Source of the DNA: Campylobacteraceae bacterium
GTDB taxonomy: Bacteria > Campylobacterota > Campylobacteria > Campylobacterales > Campylobacteraceae
NCBI GenBank assembly: GCA_031259875.1
Contig: JAIRKW010000007.1
Span: 1-10,226 of the forward strand
Length of the DNA: 10,226 bases
Direction: 5' to 3'
This document shows positions 1 to 7,757 of this stretch, piece by piece. The position numbers and the translations under genes are program-made. The stretch's first letter is position 1. Every line of letters begins with the position of its first letter. Under the pieces are notes generated by a model, which saw nothing but the letters and a program-made list of their open reading frames with translations, did no database searches and had not been told where the DNA came from.

Positions 1-269
1 GCGTGAATGGAGTTTTTTGTATGCAAGTAAAATATATCAAAATCACCGTTTTGATATATCGTGGCATTAGTATAAACATTTGTTTGCAAAAAAAGGTCAT
101 TATAAAACAGTCGGCGTACTTTGTCAGCACGCTCATCATCACTATATCTGCGTTCATAAAAATCATTACTTATCGTAACAACATTAATACTCTGGTACAT
201 ATAAATCGCCATCAGCGTAAATATGGCGATGGATATGACCACCTCCAACAGCGTAAAGGCTCTTTTCAC
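1..269 (-). CDS. gspJ: GspJ-like minor pseudopilin, N-terminal part (cut by window edge)
   Basis: The gene starts with GTG at 269 and runs off the left edge, so about 89 codons are visible. The protein begins VKRAFTLLEVVISIAIFTLM, a type IV prepilin leader: short basic start, cleavage predicted after Ala4, N-methylated Phe+1, Glu+5, then a hydrophobic helix. GTG is chosen because an in-frame TGA lies five codons upstream and AAAGG sits 7 nt before it (277-281). Its GTG overlaps the gspI stop by 4 nt (GTGA), which suggests translational coupling. In T2SS the pseudopilins I, J and K form the tip complex of the periplasmic pseudopilus, and J normally follows I. The J assignment rests on this position and on the leader; the diagnostic C-terminal globular domain lies outside the window. 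Confidence 0.75.
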   Translation of the reverse strand, partial: MKRAFTLLEVVISIAIFTLMAIYMYQSINVVTISNDFYERRYSDDERADKVRRLFYNDLFLQTNVYTNATIYQNGDFDIFYLHTKNSIH

Positions 270-691
270 ATTCCAACCTTTATCTCATAGCCAACAATAT
301 TTGAAGCATTAAATGAAGCACTGATTTTATTAACAACAAAACCTATCTGCGATATATCTTCTATCGTTTGATTAATGTCGGTATCGGCCAATTTAATACT
401 TGTTATCTCTTCACTCACGCAGCTTAATTCTTCTTGTTTTAGAATATCTATGAGATTATCATCTTTGATGGTAAATTTCGTCTTCAAAACATCATACATA
501 TTGGTATCTTTGTCTTCGCAAACATCCGTGTCCAGCAATAAAGCAGAAAAGTAACCCGACGCTATACCCTTAGACTTCGTATAAGCTATAAGTTTTGCAC
601 TATTGGAACTGGTCTTTAAAAGTCCGATACCTACCGTTACAATGATGATGACGCATATTAAAATTTCAATGAGCGTGAAGGCTCTATTCAT
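266..691 (-). CDS. gspI: GspI-like minor pseudopilin
   Basis: A 141-residue pseudopilin. The leader MNRAFTLIEI predicts prepilin peptidase cleavage after Ala4, giving Phe+1 and Glu+5. A hydrophobic helix runs to about residue 25 and anchors the protein in the inner membrane before assembly. The rest is a small periplasmic domain with Cys58 and Cys91, which could form a disulfide; Cys13 lies in the helix. GspI starts the pseudopilus tip by pairing with J and K. The length fits GspI (about 120-140 residues), and it sits between gspE and gspJ, overlapping gspE by 8 nt and gspJ by 4 nt. The Shine-Dalgarno is weak, so coupling to gspE is likely. Pseudopilin subtypes are hard to separate by sequence alone; I rather than H rests mostly on the following gspJ and on length. 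Confidence 0.75.
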   Translation of the reverse strand: MNRAFTLIEILICVIIIVTVGIGLLKTSSNSAKLIAYTKSKGIASGYFSALLLDTDVCEDKDTNMYDVLKTKFTIKDDNLIDILKQEELSCVSEEITSIKLADTDINQTIEDISQIGFVVNKISASFNASNIVGYEIKVGM

Positions 692-2192
692 CTTTAATGC
701 CTATCCTGATAGCTTCTTCTAACGATATATCTCCATTGCATAAAAGCTGTTTTAATTTTGCGGAAAGAAATACCATACCCTTCTCTTTTGCATAAGCGCG
801 AATCTGATAATCATTTGTAGTGGTTTTTAATATCGTTTTGATATCGTTATTCATCACGAGCAATTCTCCGACTGCCTGCCTGCCTATATAACCCGTATAA
901 TTGCAGTGTTTGCAGCCAACAGCCTTATATATTTTTGTGCCGCGCGCAATGGAAAGTTTATCGGCAAATTCTTCTGCTATCTCATCTTCCTGTTTGCAGT
1001 GAGGACACAAAAGCCGCACCAATCTCTGCGCTAAAACAGCCAACAATGTTGAAGAAATTAAAAAAGGCTCTATTTTCATATCTACAAGTCTTGTTATCGC
1101 TGAAGTAGCATTGTTTGTGTGAAGCGTAGAGAGGACAAGGTGTCCTGTAAGCGCTGCTTGTGTTGCTATGGAGGCAGTTTCATTGTCTCGTATTTCGCCT
1201 ACCATTATAATATCAGGGTCTTGCCTCAAAACGGAACGCAAACCAGCCGCAAAAGTAAGTCCGACTTTATTGTTGACCTGTATTTGATTGATATTGCTTG
1301 TCTTATACTCAACAGGATCTTCTATCGTAATGATATTTTTATCAGGCGAAGCTAACTTTTGCAAAAATGAGTGGAGCGTAGTTGATTTACCGCTGCCGGT
1401 CGGTCCGGTTACCAAAATAATACCGTATGAATGATTTAGAATATTGTGCAATTCATCAATCAAATCTCCGCTAAAGCCAAGCTCCGACAAAGACGGAATA
1501 GTCTCAGAGTTCATCAGTATCCTCATAACAACTCTTTCACCGTAATATGTCGGCAGTATAGAGACTCGGATATCCAATGTGCGTCCGGCTATCTTTATCT
1601 GCGTTCTGCCGTCTTGCGGGATACGTTTTTCTGAGATGTCAAGGTTGGAGATAACTTTTATACGGCTGATGACGAGATTGATAATATTTTTCTCAAGCTC
1701 TATATGTTTTGTCAAAACGCCGTCAATCCTAAATCGCACTTCGCCTTTAAATTCATGCATCTCGATATGGATATCAGATGAACGCTTTTTGATAGCTTGA
1801 TAAAAAAGTGAATTTACAAATTTTATTATCGGCGCAGACTCTTCAGATGTCAATATGTCACCCGAATTTCGCAAAAATTCACTCAAGCTCATATCTTCAC
1901 CGCTTGCTTCTTCTTCGGCATTTTTATCTATCGTGTCAAGCTCTCTGTCTGTACGAAGTTCCAAAAACTTATTAAAAAGCTTATCATAAGACTCTTCGTC
2001 TAAAAAGATTACAGGATACTCATCTTTGAGCTTTGAGAGATACTCAAAAGCGCTTTCCATATAATCCTCATTAACGCATGCATGAAGAACATCTCCGATT
2101 TTGGAAAAAAGGACATAATTTTTTAATGCTACCGACAAATCCTCAACTTCATACGGCTCAAGATTTACATCGTGAATTTGCTCTATATTCAT
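684..2192 (-). CDS. gspE: GspE, type II secretion ATPase
   Basis: A 502-residue cytoplasmic hexameric ATPase of the GspE/PilB family that powers pseudopilus assembly through GspL and GspF. An N-terminal N2E-like domain spans about 1-80, an acidic linker about 81-105, and the rest is the core. Visible motifs are SSDIHIE (138-144), the arginine-containing IPQDGR (191-196), Walker A GPTGSGKST (263-271), the Asp box ITIEDPVEY (288-296), Walker B with DIIMVGEIRD (327-336) and the His box STLHTN (355-360). Four cysteines, CPHC (396-399) and CKHC (427-430), form the zinc-binding CM domain that marks GspE and PilB assembly ATPases and is absent from PilT retraction ATPases. Length matches the family (about 490-505). 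It starts 10 nt after gspD with only a weak Shine-Dalgarno. All catalytic motifs are intact. Confidence 0.98.
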   Translation of the reverse strand: MNIEQIHDVNLEPYEVEDLSVALKNYVLFSKIGDVLHACVNEDYMESAFEYLSKLKDEYPVIFLDEESYDKLFNKFLELRTDRELDTIDKNAEEEASGEDMSLSEFLRNSGDILTSEESAPIIKFVNSLFYQAIKKRSSDIHIEMHEFKGEVRFRIDGVLTKHIELEKNIINLVISRIKVISNLDISEKRIPQDGRTQIKIAGRTLDIRVSILPTYYGERVVMRILMNSETIPSLSELGFSGDLIDELHNILNHSYGIILVTGPTGSGKSTTLHSFLQKLASPDKNIITIEDPVEYKTSNINQIQVNNKVGLTFAAGLRSVLRQDPDIIMVGEIRDNETASIATQAALTGHLVLSTLHTNNATSAITRLVDMKIEPFLISSTLLAVLAQRLVRLLCPHCKQEDEIAEEFADKLSIARGTKIYKAVGCKHCNYTGYIGRQAVGELLVMNNDIKTILKTTTNDYQIRAYAKEKGMVFLSAKLKQLLCNGDISLEEAIRIGIKDE

Positions 2193-2202
2193 CTTATTAA
2201 TA

Positions 2203-4191
2203 TTACCTTTTTAAAAGTTTATTCCAATAATCGCTGCTGCCAACAGTCGGCGTATTATCTTGTCTCGCCTCTGGCTTTGTCTCTTTTTTCACTTTTTCTT
2301 TTTCTTTTTTTGCCTCTTCTTCTGCAACGGCAGCTTGGCGTGCAAGCTCTGCTTCCAACTCTTTGCTGTAAGCCTCCTGTATCATATCAAGCTCGACAAG
2401 TTGACTTCTTAAAGCGGATAAATCATCGCTTGAGTTCACAATATATGGCGTGAGAACAATAACAATATTTAATTGGTCATCTATATCAGCCGTATGCGTA
2501 AATAATCTTCCCAGTAGCGGAATATCACCAAGCAACGGTACTTTGGAGTCATTCTCCGTCTTTTTGTTACGGATAAGTCCACCAACAATGACGCTTTCAC
2601 CGTGCTTAACAATAGCTCTTGTTGTAACTTCTCGTTTTGTGGTTGTAGGCATACCACTCTCGCCGCCGCTGCCATCTATCACATCTTCAACCTTAGCTTC
2701 TATCTGAAGCGATACTTTGCCATCATTTGAGATACGCGGCTTTACTTGAAGAGTCAAACCTATATCCTCTCTTGAATAAGTATTACGCGTTAAGTCGGTC
2801 GTACTATCGGAATTGGTAGCGCTTGTAATAATGGATTGCGTCTGTCCTACATATATTTTGGACTCCATATTATTTAAGCATAAAACAGATGGTTCGGATA
2901 CGATATTTGCCGCGCCGTTTGTTCTAAGAAAATCTATCGCCGCACCAAATGCTAAACCGGATTTGATATTGCCAATTTCAATCGCACTGCTAAGAATAGA
3001 TGATAATGCAAATGACGGTCCGCCCATATTCATAGCAAATGTATAAAGTCCATCTGAATTGGCACGTCCGCCTTCAAGTCCATATTTTAAGCCCACTCGC
3101 TGTGATGCACTTTCGCTTATCTCTACGATTCTTGCCTTGACAAATACTTGCTTTTGCTCTTGATCAAGCTCGTTTACAATACCTTTGATAATCTCAAAAT
3201 CTCTTTGCGATGCCAGCACTATGATTGAATTGCTTGCTTCATCTAATGAAAGTATCGGCTTATTAGCATCAGCAGCCACTTTTGCTGTAACATTGCCGGC
3301 AATGGTAAGCTGATTTGAAGAGAGAAGTTCCGATATAACTTTATGTATCTCTTTTGCTTCTGTGTTATTCAAATGTATCACACGCGCAGATATCTGCATA
3401 CTCTGCTGCTCTTTATCAAGGTTTGATATGACATCCTTCAGTTTAGCGATATTTTCTGCCGGACCAACCGCAATAATACCGTTATCAGCTGTATTTTGAT
3501 AGATGGATACGCGTTCGCTTTCAACTTTTTCATTAAATATATCTTTGGAAATAGACTGCAAAATAGGAAAAATCTGTTCTATATCAACTTGCTGCAATTT
3601 AATGAAAATAACTTCCGATTCACTGTTTTTTTCTATCAATGAGAGTACTTTTTTTATTGTATCTATGTTTTTCGGGAAATCTGTAATAATAAGTGTATTG
3701 CTCTCTCTTATCGTCGAAATCTTTGCCGCCAATGAAGCCAAATGTCTTATCTTGGCTGCAACCTCATCGACATTTGAACCTTTTATAGGGACTATCTGCG
3801 TTACCATTTGGGTATATTTATCAGCTCCGTAACTTAACACGGGCAGATTGTATTGCGCTGCATCTCTATTGCGCACAACCTCCAAATACTTACCATGGTC
3901 AACCATCGTGTAGCCTTTAGACGCCAATACTGACTGCAAGATAAGCGTTAAATCCTTTTTGTCTACCGGCGCAGTAGATGAAAATTCCACTTTACCCGGA
4001 ATCGCATCTTGTAAAAGCACATTTTTATTTAGTATATTGGAAACAAGCCGTACAAAGTCTGTTACCTCCAAATCCCTGAAGTTTATCTCAACGCTTTGAT
4101 TATTAGAAAGCGTCTTTACCGTTTCTTGAGCTCCAAGCAGAGCGCAGCCTATAACCAAAACACTTAATAGTATTCTACTAATTAATCTCAT
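2203..4191 (-). CDS. gspD: GspD, outer-membrane secretin (candidate lipoprotein)
   Basis: The secretin channel of the T2SS. Numbering from the ATG at 4191 (662 residues): signal peptide 1-15 or so; N0 domain about 33-105; N1, N2 and N3 repeats about 128-345; secretin beta-barrel domain about 348-583 with the signature VPLLGDIPLLGRLF (551-564); then a charged Glu/Lys/Ala tail of about 70 residues. I prefer 4191 because AAGGA lies 8 nt upstream (4200-4204) and the signal peptide is then compact. An in-frame ATG at 4212 (669 residues) has GAGAGG only about 2 nt away. The peptide MRLISRILLSVLVIGC ends in a lipobox-like VIGC, so Cys16 may be lipidated; signal peptidase I cleavage after GA (residues 20-21) is the alternative. 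No pilotin gene is nearby. The start overlaps gspC by 14 nt (35 nt with the longer start). Confidence 0.98.
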   Translation of the reverse strand: MRLISRILLSVLVIGCALLGAQETVKTLSNNQSVEINFRDLEVTDFVRLVSNILNKNVLLQDAIPGKVEFSSTAPVDKKDLTLILQSVLASKGYTMVDHGKYLEVVRNRDAAQYNLPVLSYGADKYTQMVTQIVPIKGSNVDEVAAKIRHLASLAAKISTIRESNTLIITDFPKNIDTIKKVLSLIEKNSESEVIFIKLQQVDIEQIFPILQSISKDIFNEKVESERVSIYQNTADNGIIAVGPAENIAKLKDVISNLDKEQQSMQISARVIHLNNTEAKEIHKVISELLSSNQLTIAGNVTAKVAADANKPILSLDEASNSIIVLASQRDFEIIKGIVNELDQEQKQVFVKARIVEISESASQRVGLKYGLEGGRANSDGLYTFAMNMGGPSFALSSILSSAIEIGNIKSGLAFGAAIDFLRTNGAANIVSEPSVLCLNNMESKIYVGQTQSIITSATNSDSTTDLTRNTYSREDIGLTLQVKPRISNDGKVSLQIEAKVEDVIDGSGGESGMPTTTKREVTTRAIVKHGESVIVGGLIRNKKTENDSKVPLLGDIPLLGRLFTHTADIDDQLNIVIVLTPYIVNSSDDLSALRSQLVELDMIQEAYSKELEAELARQAAVAEEEAKKEKEKVKKETKPEARQDNTPTVGSSDYWNKLLKR

Positions 4192-5035
4192 ACTCGAATT
4201 CCTTTTTTTCATTGCCTCTCGTCACCTCAATCTTCACTCTCGTGTAAGTTTTGGCGTTGTTGTATATCTCAAGCACACTTGCATAGTTATCAAGTTTTAC
4301 TCCGTTAAAACTCGTGATAACATCGCCAGCGCGCAAACCAAGCTTAGCAAAAGGCGAATTCCTGTTAACGCTAAGCACTCTGAAGCCCTCCAACTTGCCG
4401 TTCCTCATAACTTCTTTGAACCCTATATTTTTAAAGACCGAATCGGGATTGCTCAATAAATTATCAAGTTCACTTCTTTGTATAACATTTGTATATGCTT
4501 CACTATTTTGCTGACCAGCCATTAAAGCCTCTTCTTCTAATTTCATATCACGCTCTAATAAAGAAGCACCGCTTGGAGAAAGCGGAAATCGTGAAGAAGC
4601 CCCTGTGTTTACCGTATTTAATGTGCTATTGGCAAATCCAACCCAAAAGTTCATTCCGTTATCATCCAAAAATATACCATCTAATTTTATCTCTTTAAGT
4701 CTATACTGCCCCAACCTATCGCCGGTTTTGAGTATTTTAACTTCACTGCCGCTCTTTACAACGGCATACCCATCTATTTTTTTTGTTTCCTTATAAACAG
4801 CCATCAATTTTATATCGCCTACCGGCGGGGCAAGCGGCGTAATTGCTGCTCCTTCTCTTGAAGTAAACACTGAAGCATAGGAACCGAGATCGGCTAGATT
4901 ATCATTTTTTGGCACATTTACACCACTTTTAGGCAAAAATATATAAATAATTAATCCTATAATTTTTGCAATAGCAAGCAGAATAAGGATTTTAAAAATA
5001 AGACTAAGCACTTTACTATTAAAACGATAGCTCAT
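4178..5035 (-). CDS. gspC: GspC, inner-membrane clamp protein with HR and PDZ domains
   Basis: 285 residues. A basic N-terminus and one transmembrane helix (about 10-34) are followed by a Pro-rich stretch and the homology region (about 72-135, with IDGYAVV, a GD turn at 105-106 and VGF). In known T2SS the HR domain binds the N0 domain of GspD. A polar linker (about 136-200) leads to a C-terminal PDZ domain (about 203-283) containing GFRVLSV, SPFAKLGLRAGDVI and FNGVKL. GspC links the inner-membrane platform to the secretin and helps recruit substrates. The ATG has a very strong Shine-Dalgarno, GGGAGG 7 nt upstream, although the gene overlaps gspN by 17 nt, so it is probably well translated in its own right. 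A run of eight A lies at 4777-4784 (coding strand). The C-D-E gene order matches canonical T2SS operons. Confidence 0.92.
   Translation of the reverse strand: MSYRFNSKVLSLIFKILILLAIAKIIGLIIYIFLPKSGVNVPKNDNLADLGSYASVFTSREGAAITPLAPPVGDIKLMAVYKETKKIDGYAVVKSGSEVKILKTGDRLGQYRLKEIKLDGIFLDDNGMNFWVGFANSTLNTVNTGASSRFPLSPSGASLLERDMKLEEEALMAGQQNSEAYTNVIQRSELDNLLSNPDSVFKNIGFKEVMRNGKLEGFRVLSVNRNSPFAKLGLRAGDVITSFNGVKLDNYASVLEIYNNAKTYTRVKIEVTRGNEKKEFEYEIN
4200..4204 (-). promoter_or_regulatory. Ribosome binding site deciding the gspD start
   Basis: The minus strand reads AAGGA 8 nt before the ATG at 4191, inside the 3' end of gspC. This spacing is near ideal, whereas the upstream in-frame ATG at 4212 has its purine-rich stretch almost touching the start codon. 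This favours the shorter gspD product, which places Cys16 in a lipobox-like setting. Confidence 0.65.
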
Positions 5036-5540
5036 ATACTAACCTCCCGTCTATTTTCTTAAAATTCGCATTTAACATCGGATATCTACGCGAAAAATCA
5101 GCCGAAGGTTGCAACTCAAGATATATCTTTTTGTCATAGAGATTATAACTGCCCGATATACTGCCAATCCCACCCTCTCCTCTTAAAAAAACTTTTGTCG
5201 GATAAAACGGCGTATACCAAGCGCTTACCTTATCCATCAACGGTATAAAACTTCGCATATTGCCTGACGGTGCAGTGGAGGTCAACTCCACTTTATTGTA
5301 CAAAATGCCAAAAAATGCTGCTGCCGTTTTTATATACGCAATATTGCTGCTGCCGAACAAAACATTCACGCCCTCTAAATCCAAGCCGGCAAAACTCTCT
5401 TTCACATTCTCTTCATCTAAATTAACGCCATAGCCTGACAACTTCTCTTCAAGAACATAGTAAATATTCTCTTTTGGCAAAAAAGCTATCAGTAATACAA
5501 GAAAAAGTACAGCAAAGAAAAGAAATTTTATAATTCTCAT
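5019..5540 (-). CDS. gspN: GspN-like type II secretion protein
   Basis: 173 residues. One N-terminal transmembrane or uncleaved signal segment (about 4-21) is followed by a periplasmic, beta-rich domain. The layout, hydrophobic start, LPKENIYYVLEEKL, then a GLDLEGVNVLF stretch and alternating Gly-rich strands ending LVYEL, resembles GspN proteins. It is shorter than usual (often about 250). GspN is an accessory inner-membrane protein whose exact job is unsettled; it is absent from many T2SS. Position between gspM and gspC supports the call: the 4-nt ATGA overlap with gspM and the 17-nt overlap with gspC place it inside the platform block. No catalytic motif is visible. A generic AsmA-like or unknown periplasmic protein cannot be excluded without a profile search. 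Confidence 0.7.
   Translation of the reverse strand: MRIIKFLFFAVLFLVLLIAFLPKENIYYVLEEKLSGYGVNLDEENVKESFAGLDLEGVNVLFGSSNIAYIKTAAAFFGILYNKVELTSTAPSGNMRSFIPLMDKVSAWYTPFYPTKVFLRGEGGIGSISGSYNLYDKKIYLELQPSADFSRRYPMLNANFKKIDGRLVYELSF
5043..5048 (-). promoter_or_regulatory. Strong ribosome binding site of gspC
   Basis: The minus strand reads GGGAGG, 7 nt before the gspC ATG and inside the gspN coding region. It is one of the two strongest Shine-Dalgarno sites in the window, with that of gspG, and suggests GspC is made at a level not limited by coupling to gspN. Confidence 0.75.
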
Positions 5541-5920
5541 TTTTTTATCTCCATAACTACACGATAACTATCATCTCCTTCTGCAACAAAATCAAATGAT
5601 TTTATTTCAAAGGCTTCCGCAAGCGCTTTTCTGATAAATTCATTTGCTTGTAAGCGCGTCAGAGCTGTGCTTTTAATCTCAAGCATATTGCCCTTATCAA
5701 TCACTTGCTGACCAACAAAAAGAGCTTTTAATCGATTCTCAAGAGCATCTTTGTTCCACATTTTTTCCAACATACTCACTCTTTTTGCTTTTTCTTCAAA
5801 CGTCAAAACAGCTTTTGCTGCAAGCGGTAAAGAAGAACGTGTATGCGAAGCTTTAATAAAAACTACCACAAACACTACAAAAATAACACCCACTAATATA
5901 AAAGGATTGATTTTATTCAT
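5537..5920 (-). CDS. gspM: GspM-like inner-membrane assembly protein
   Basis: 127 residues with a short cytoplasmic start, one transmembrane helix (about 6-23), a Lys/Glu-rich helix likely to form a coiled coil (about 42-66) and a small alpha/beta domain (about 70-127) ending VVMEIKK. This is the topology of GspM, which dimerises with GspL through coiled coil and ferredoxin-like domains and stabilises it in the inner membrane. Sequence similarity to GspM is poor, as is usual for this family, and the protein is shorter than typical GspM (about 160), so the call rests on topology and on position directly after gspL. It overlaps gspL by 8 nt and gspN by 4 nt. A run of seven A at its 3' end precedes the stop. 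Confidence 0.68.
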   Translation of the reverse strand: MNKINPFILVGVIFVVFVVVFIKASHTRSSLPLAAKAVLTFEEKAKRVSMLEKMWNKDALENRLKALFVGQQVIDKGNMLEIKSTALTRLQANEFIRKALAEAFEIKSFDFVAEGDDSYRVVMEIKK

Positions 5921-6884
5921 AACGCATCTCTATCATAATATTTTTACCGTCATTTTTTAATGACACATTTTTAAAAAACCTCTCGTAATAACTCTTATAC
6001 TGCCCCTCTCGAGCTATTCCAGCGCGAATAATCAAAGAGATTTTCTTCTCTTCGATTTTTATACTTTCAAAACGCTCGTTTGCGCCAAATGGCGTTCGAA
6101 ACAGATAAGAAACAGCACCTCTAAAAGTGCTTTGTTCTTTATTTATTGTCTCATACTCCTCTATCAACGCATTCAGCTGTAATGATGTAGAAGGCAGCGA
6201 ATAAGATGTCAAAATCTCCTGTTCCTGAGCTTTAAAACCATTTTTTACATAGCTTGAATATATTATATCCACAAGCAAAATCAGTATTAAAAAAAACAGA
6301 ACATAGACTATGCCAATTAAGCCTTTTTCTTCATAAAAGCGGTTAAATTTTCCTAATTTTATTTTATGCGGTGAGAGCGTATGAAAAGAGAGCATTTTAG
6401 ATATATCCTTGTGCTCTTTAGCAAGTGCAAGCGGCACCTTTATCAATTTATCATTTTGATTGACGAGAGCTGATTTATCGTCTATTTTTATCGCAATAGC
6501 ACTGTCTAAAAACTCTGTTTGAGCAAAATAGACACCCTCTATTTGAGACGATTTAATACCAAGCCGCTCCAATTCTTCCAAAATAGCCTTAGCGTCATAC
6601 GCAAAAAGTGTAAATTTATCTCCGCTTTTGACTGCCTTGTAAGAGTAATTCCCCTGCGGCACTATACCTTCAAACAGCGATGGAGCATACTCTTTGGCTT
6701 GAAAGATATATTTAACAGGAAGTGTCTCTTTTCTCACCCAATAAAAGCGCGGCGAGAGTATGACATTCACCATTTGTGTTTCTTCCAGATAAAACGGCGA
6801 AGTATCCGCGAAGATAGTATTTGAGCGCTTATAATTTTTCGCGCTGTTGAATTTGTTGTAAGATTTACTAAAAAACTGTTTCAA
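5913..6884 (-). CDS. gspL: GspL-like inner-membrane protein that recruits GspE
   Basis: 323 residues from a TTG at 6884. A cytoplasmic domain (about 1-187) is followed by one transmembrane helix (about 188-211, very rich in Ile/Leu/Val/Phe), a coiled-coil stretch (about 217-250) and a periplasmic alpha/beta domain (about 268-323) with alternating strands SIKIEEKKISLIIRAGI and IMIEMRYE. This is the bitopic GspL architecture: the actin-like cytoplasmic part binds GspE and the periplasmic part pairs with GspM. It is short for GspL (about 400 in well-studied systems); most of the loss is in the cytoplasmic domain, where I see no ATP-binding signature. The TTG overlaps gspK by 17 nt and has only a weak GTGAG upstream, so the exact start is uncertain. 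Position before gspM supports the call. Confidence 0.78.
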   Translation of the reverse strand: MKQFFSKSYNKFNSAKNYKRSNTIFADTSPFYLEETQMVNVILSPRFYWVRKETLPVKYIFQAKEYAPSLFEGIVPQGNYSYKAVKSGDKFTLFAYDAKAILEELERLGIKSSQIEGVYFAQTEFLDSAIAIKIDDKSALVNQNDKLIKVPLALAKEHKDISKMLSFHTLSPHKIKLGKFNRFYEEKGLIGIVYVLFFLILILLVDIIYSSYVKNGFKAQEQEILTSYSLPSTSLQLNALIEEYETINKEQSTFRGAVSYLFRTPFGANERFESIKIEEKKISLIIRAGIAREGQYKSYYERFFKNVSLKNDGKNIMIEMRYE

Positions 6885-7746
6885 TATAACTCACTTTTTT
6901 TGTTTTAATATCATACATAAACGAGAATGTTTTTTGTTCGTCCAAATATGAAACATTCATCACACAAATAACACTTGGCGTAAAAAAGCCAATATTTAAA
7001 GCTCCAAACGCAGCCTCCGCTTCACTCGAAAGTCTCAAGTCCCTATAAGAAGATATCAAGCCTTGTTCAGCAAGATATGTGAAATTATACACTTTTTCCA
7101 TTAAATTTAACAATGGTGCTTTAATATAGTTGAAATCAACGCTATCGCCATAAAAACCTACGATATCTCCCCAAGGGATTTTATATATCGCAGCATCTCC
7201 TCCTTGTGCCACATAATAATCAAGCAAAAAATTAAACGCCTCGCGTGAATAGATACCACCATCCTCAAATCGTTCACTGTTTAAGGCGGCTTCACTCATG
7301 TATGCGCGCTGGTTTTTGTCTTTATCTACTGCATCCAAGAGTATAAGTAAAAAAAGATTTCCATTTGTAACGCGATATTCATACAAAACATTTTGCAAAA
7401 AACTATATAAAACTTCATTGGTTGTATTTTGCTGAGTTAAAATAGAGTTTATATTCAGCGTAGAAGCAGCCGAGCTAATATCGATAAAGGTCTGCATATT
7501 CTCGTCGTTTATCATAATAGGCAGTCCAACGATAGAAGACAAAGACTCTTTATCTGAAATATCTTTTGTATTCTCCTCTAAAATCTTCAACACATCAAGA
7601 AAAATTTTATTAAGCTGTGTAGCAACATTTATCTCATTTAGCTTTATAAAATATTTTTGAGAAATAGTAACGCTTTTTAAGACCAAGAGCGATAGTATCA
7701 GTATCAACCCCACCGTTGTAAGCAGTGCTATCGCTTTTCTATTCAC
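6868..7746 (-). CDS. gspK: GspK-like large minor pseudopilin
   Basis: 292 residues from a GTG at 7746. The N-terminus MNRKAIALLTTVGLILILSL is the GspK form of the prepilin leader: cleavage predicted before IALLTT, leaving Thr rather than Glu at +5. Loss of Glu5 is the hallmark of GspK, which caps the pseudopilus. The periplasmic part (about 30-292) is much larger than in other pseudopilins, as expected for K with its inserted alpha-helical domain. It contains GspK-like segments ISSAASTLNINSIL (90-103) and LLDAVDKDKNQRAYMSEA (136-153), comparable to the family's LNLN and W-x-D regions. The start is fixed by AAGGA 6 nt upstream and by an in-frame TAA just before it. It begins 9 nt after gspF and overlaps gspL by 17 nt. 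Confidence 0.85.
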   Translation of the reverse strand: MNRKAIALLTTVGLILILSLLVLKSVTISQKYFIKLNEINVATQLNKIFLDVLKILEENTKDISDKESLSSIVGLPIMINDENMQTFIDISSAASTLNINSILTQQNTTNEVLYSFLQNVLYEYRVTNGNLFLLILLDAVDKDKNQRAYMSEAALNSERFEDGGIYSREAFNFLLDYYVAQGGDAAIYKIPWGDIVGFYGDSVDFNYIKAPLLNLMEKVYNFTYLAEQGLISSYRDLRLSSEAEAAFGALNIGFFTPSVICVMNVSYLDEQKTFSFMYDIKTKKVSYIETVF

Positions 7747-7752
7747 GCATAT

Positions 7753-7757
7753 TCCTT
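7753..7757 (-). promoter_or_regulatory. Ribosome binding site of gspK (GTG start)
   Basis: The minus strand reads AAGGA 6 nt before the GTG at 7746, overlapping the gspF stop codon. The nearby ATG at 7750-7748 is in another frame and hits TAG after two more codons, so GTG is the real start. Confidence 0.8.

Noticed and set aside
1198..1216. TATAAT-like sequence inside gspE as an internal promoter
   Set aside because: ATTATAAT is symmetric, there is no supporting upstream element, and such hexamers are expected in AT-rich coding DNA.
2172..2453. Plus-strand open frame rich in Leu/Phe that looks like a membrane protein
   Set aside because: It is the antisense of the Lys/Glu-rich GspD tail; the hydrophobicity is a by-product of the A-tracts read backwards.
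3503..3832. 109-codon open frame on the plus strand
   Set aside because: It lies fully antisense to gspD, whose N1-N2 domains are intact there; no Shine-Dalgarno or recognisable domain.
6519..6824. 101-codon open frame on the plus strand
   Set aside because: Antisense to the gspL cytoplasmic domain, with basic low-information composition typical of a shadow frame.
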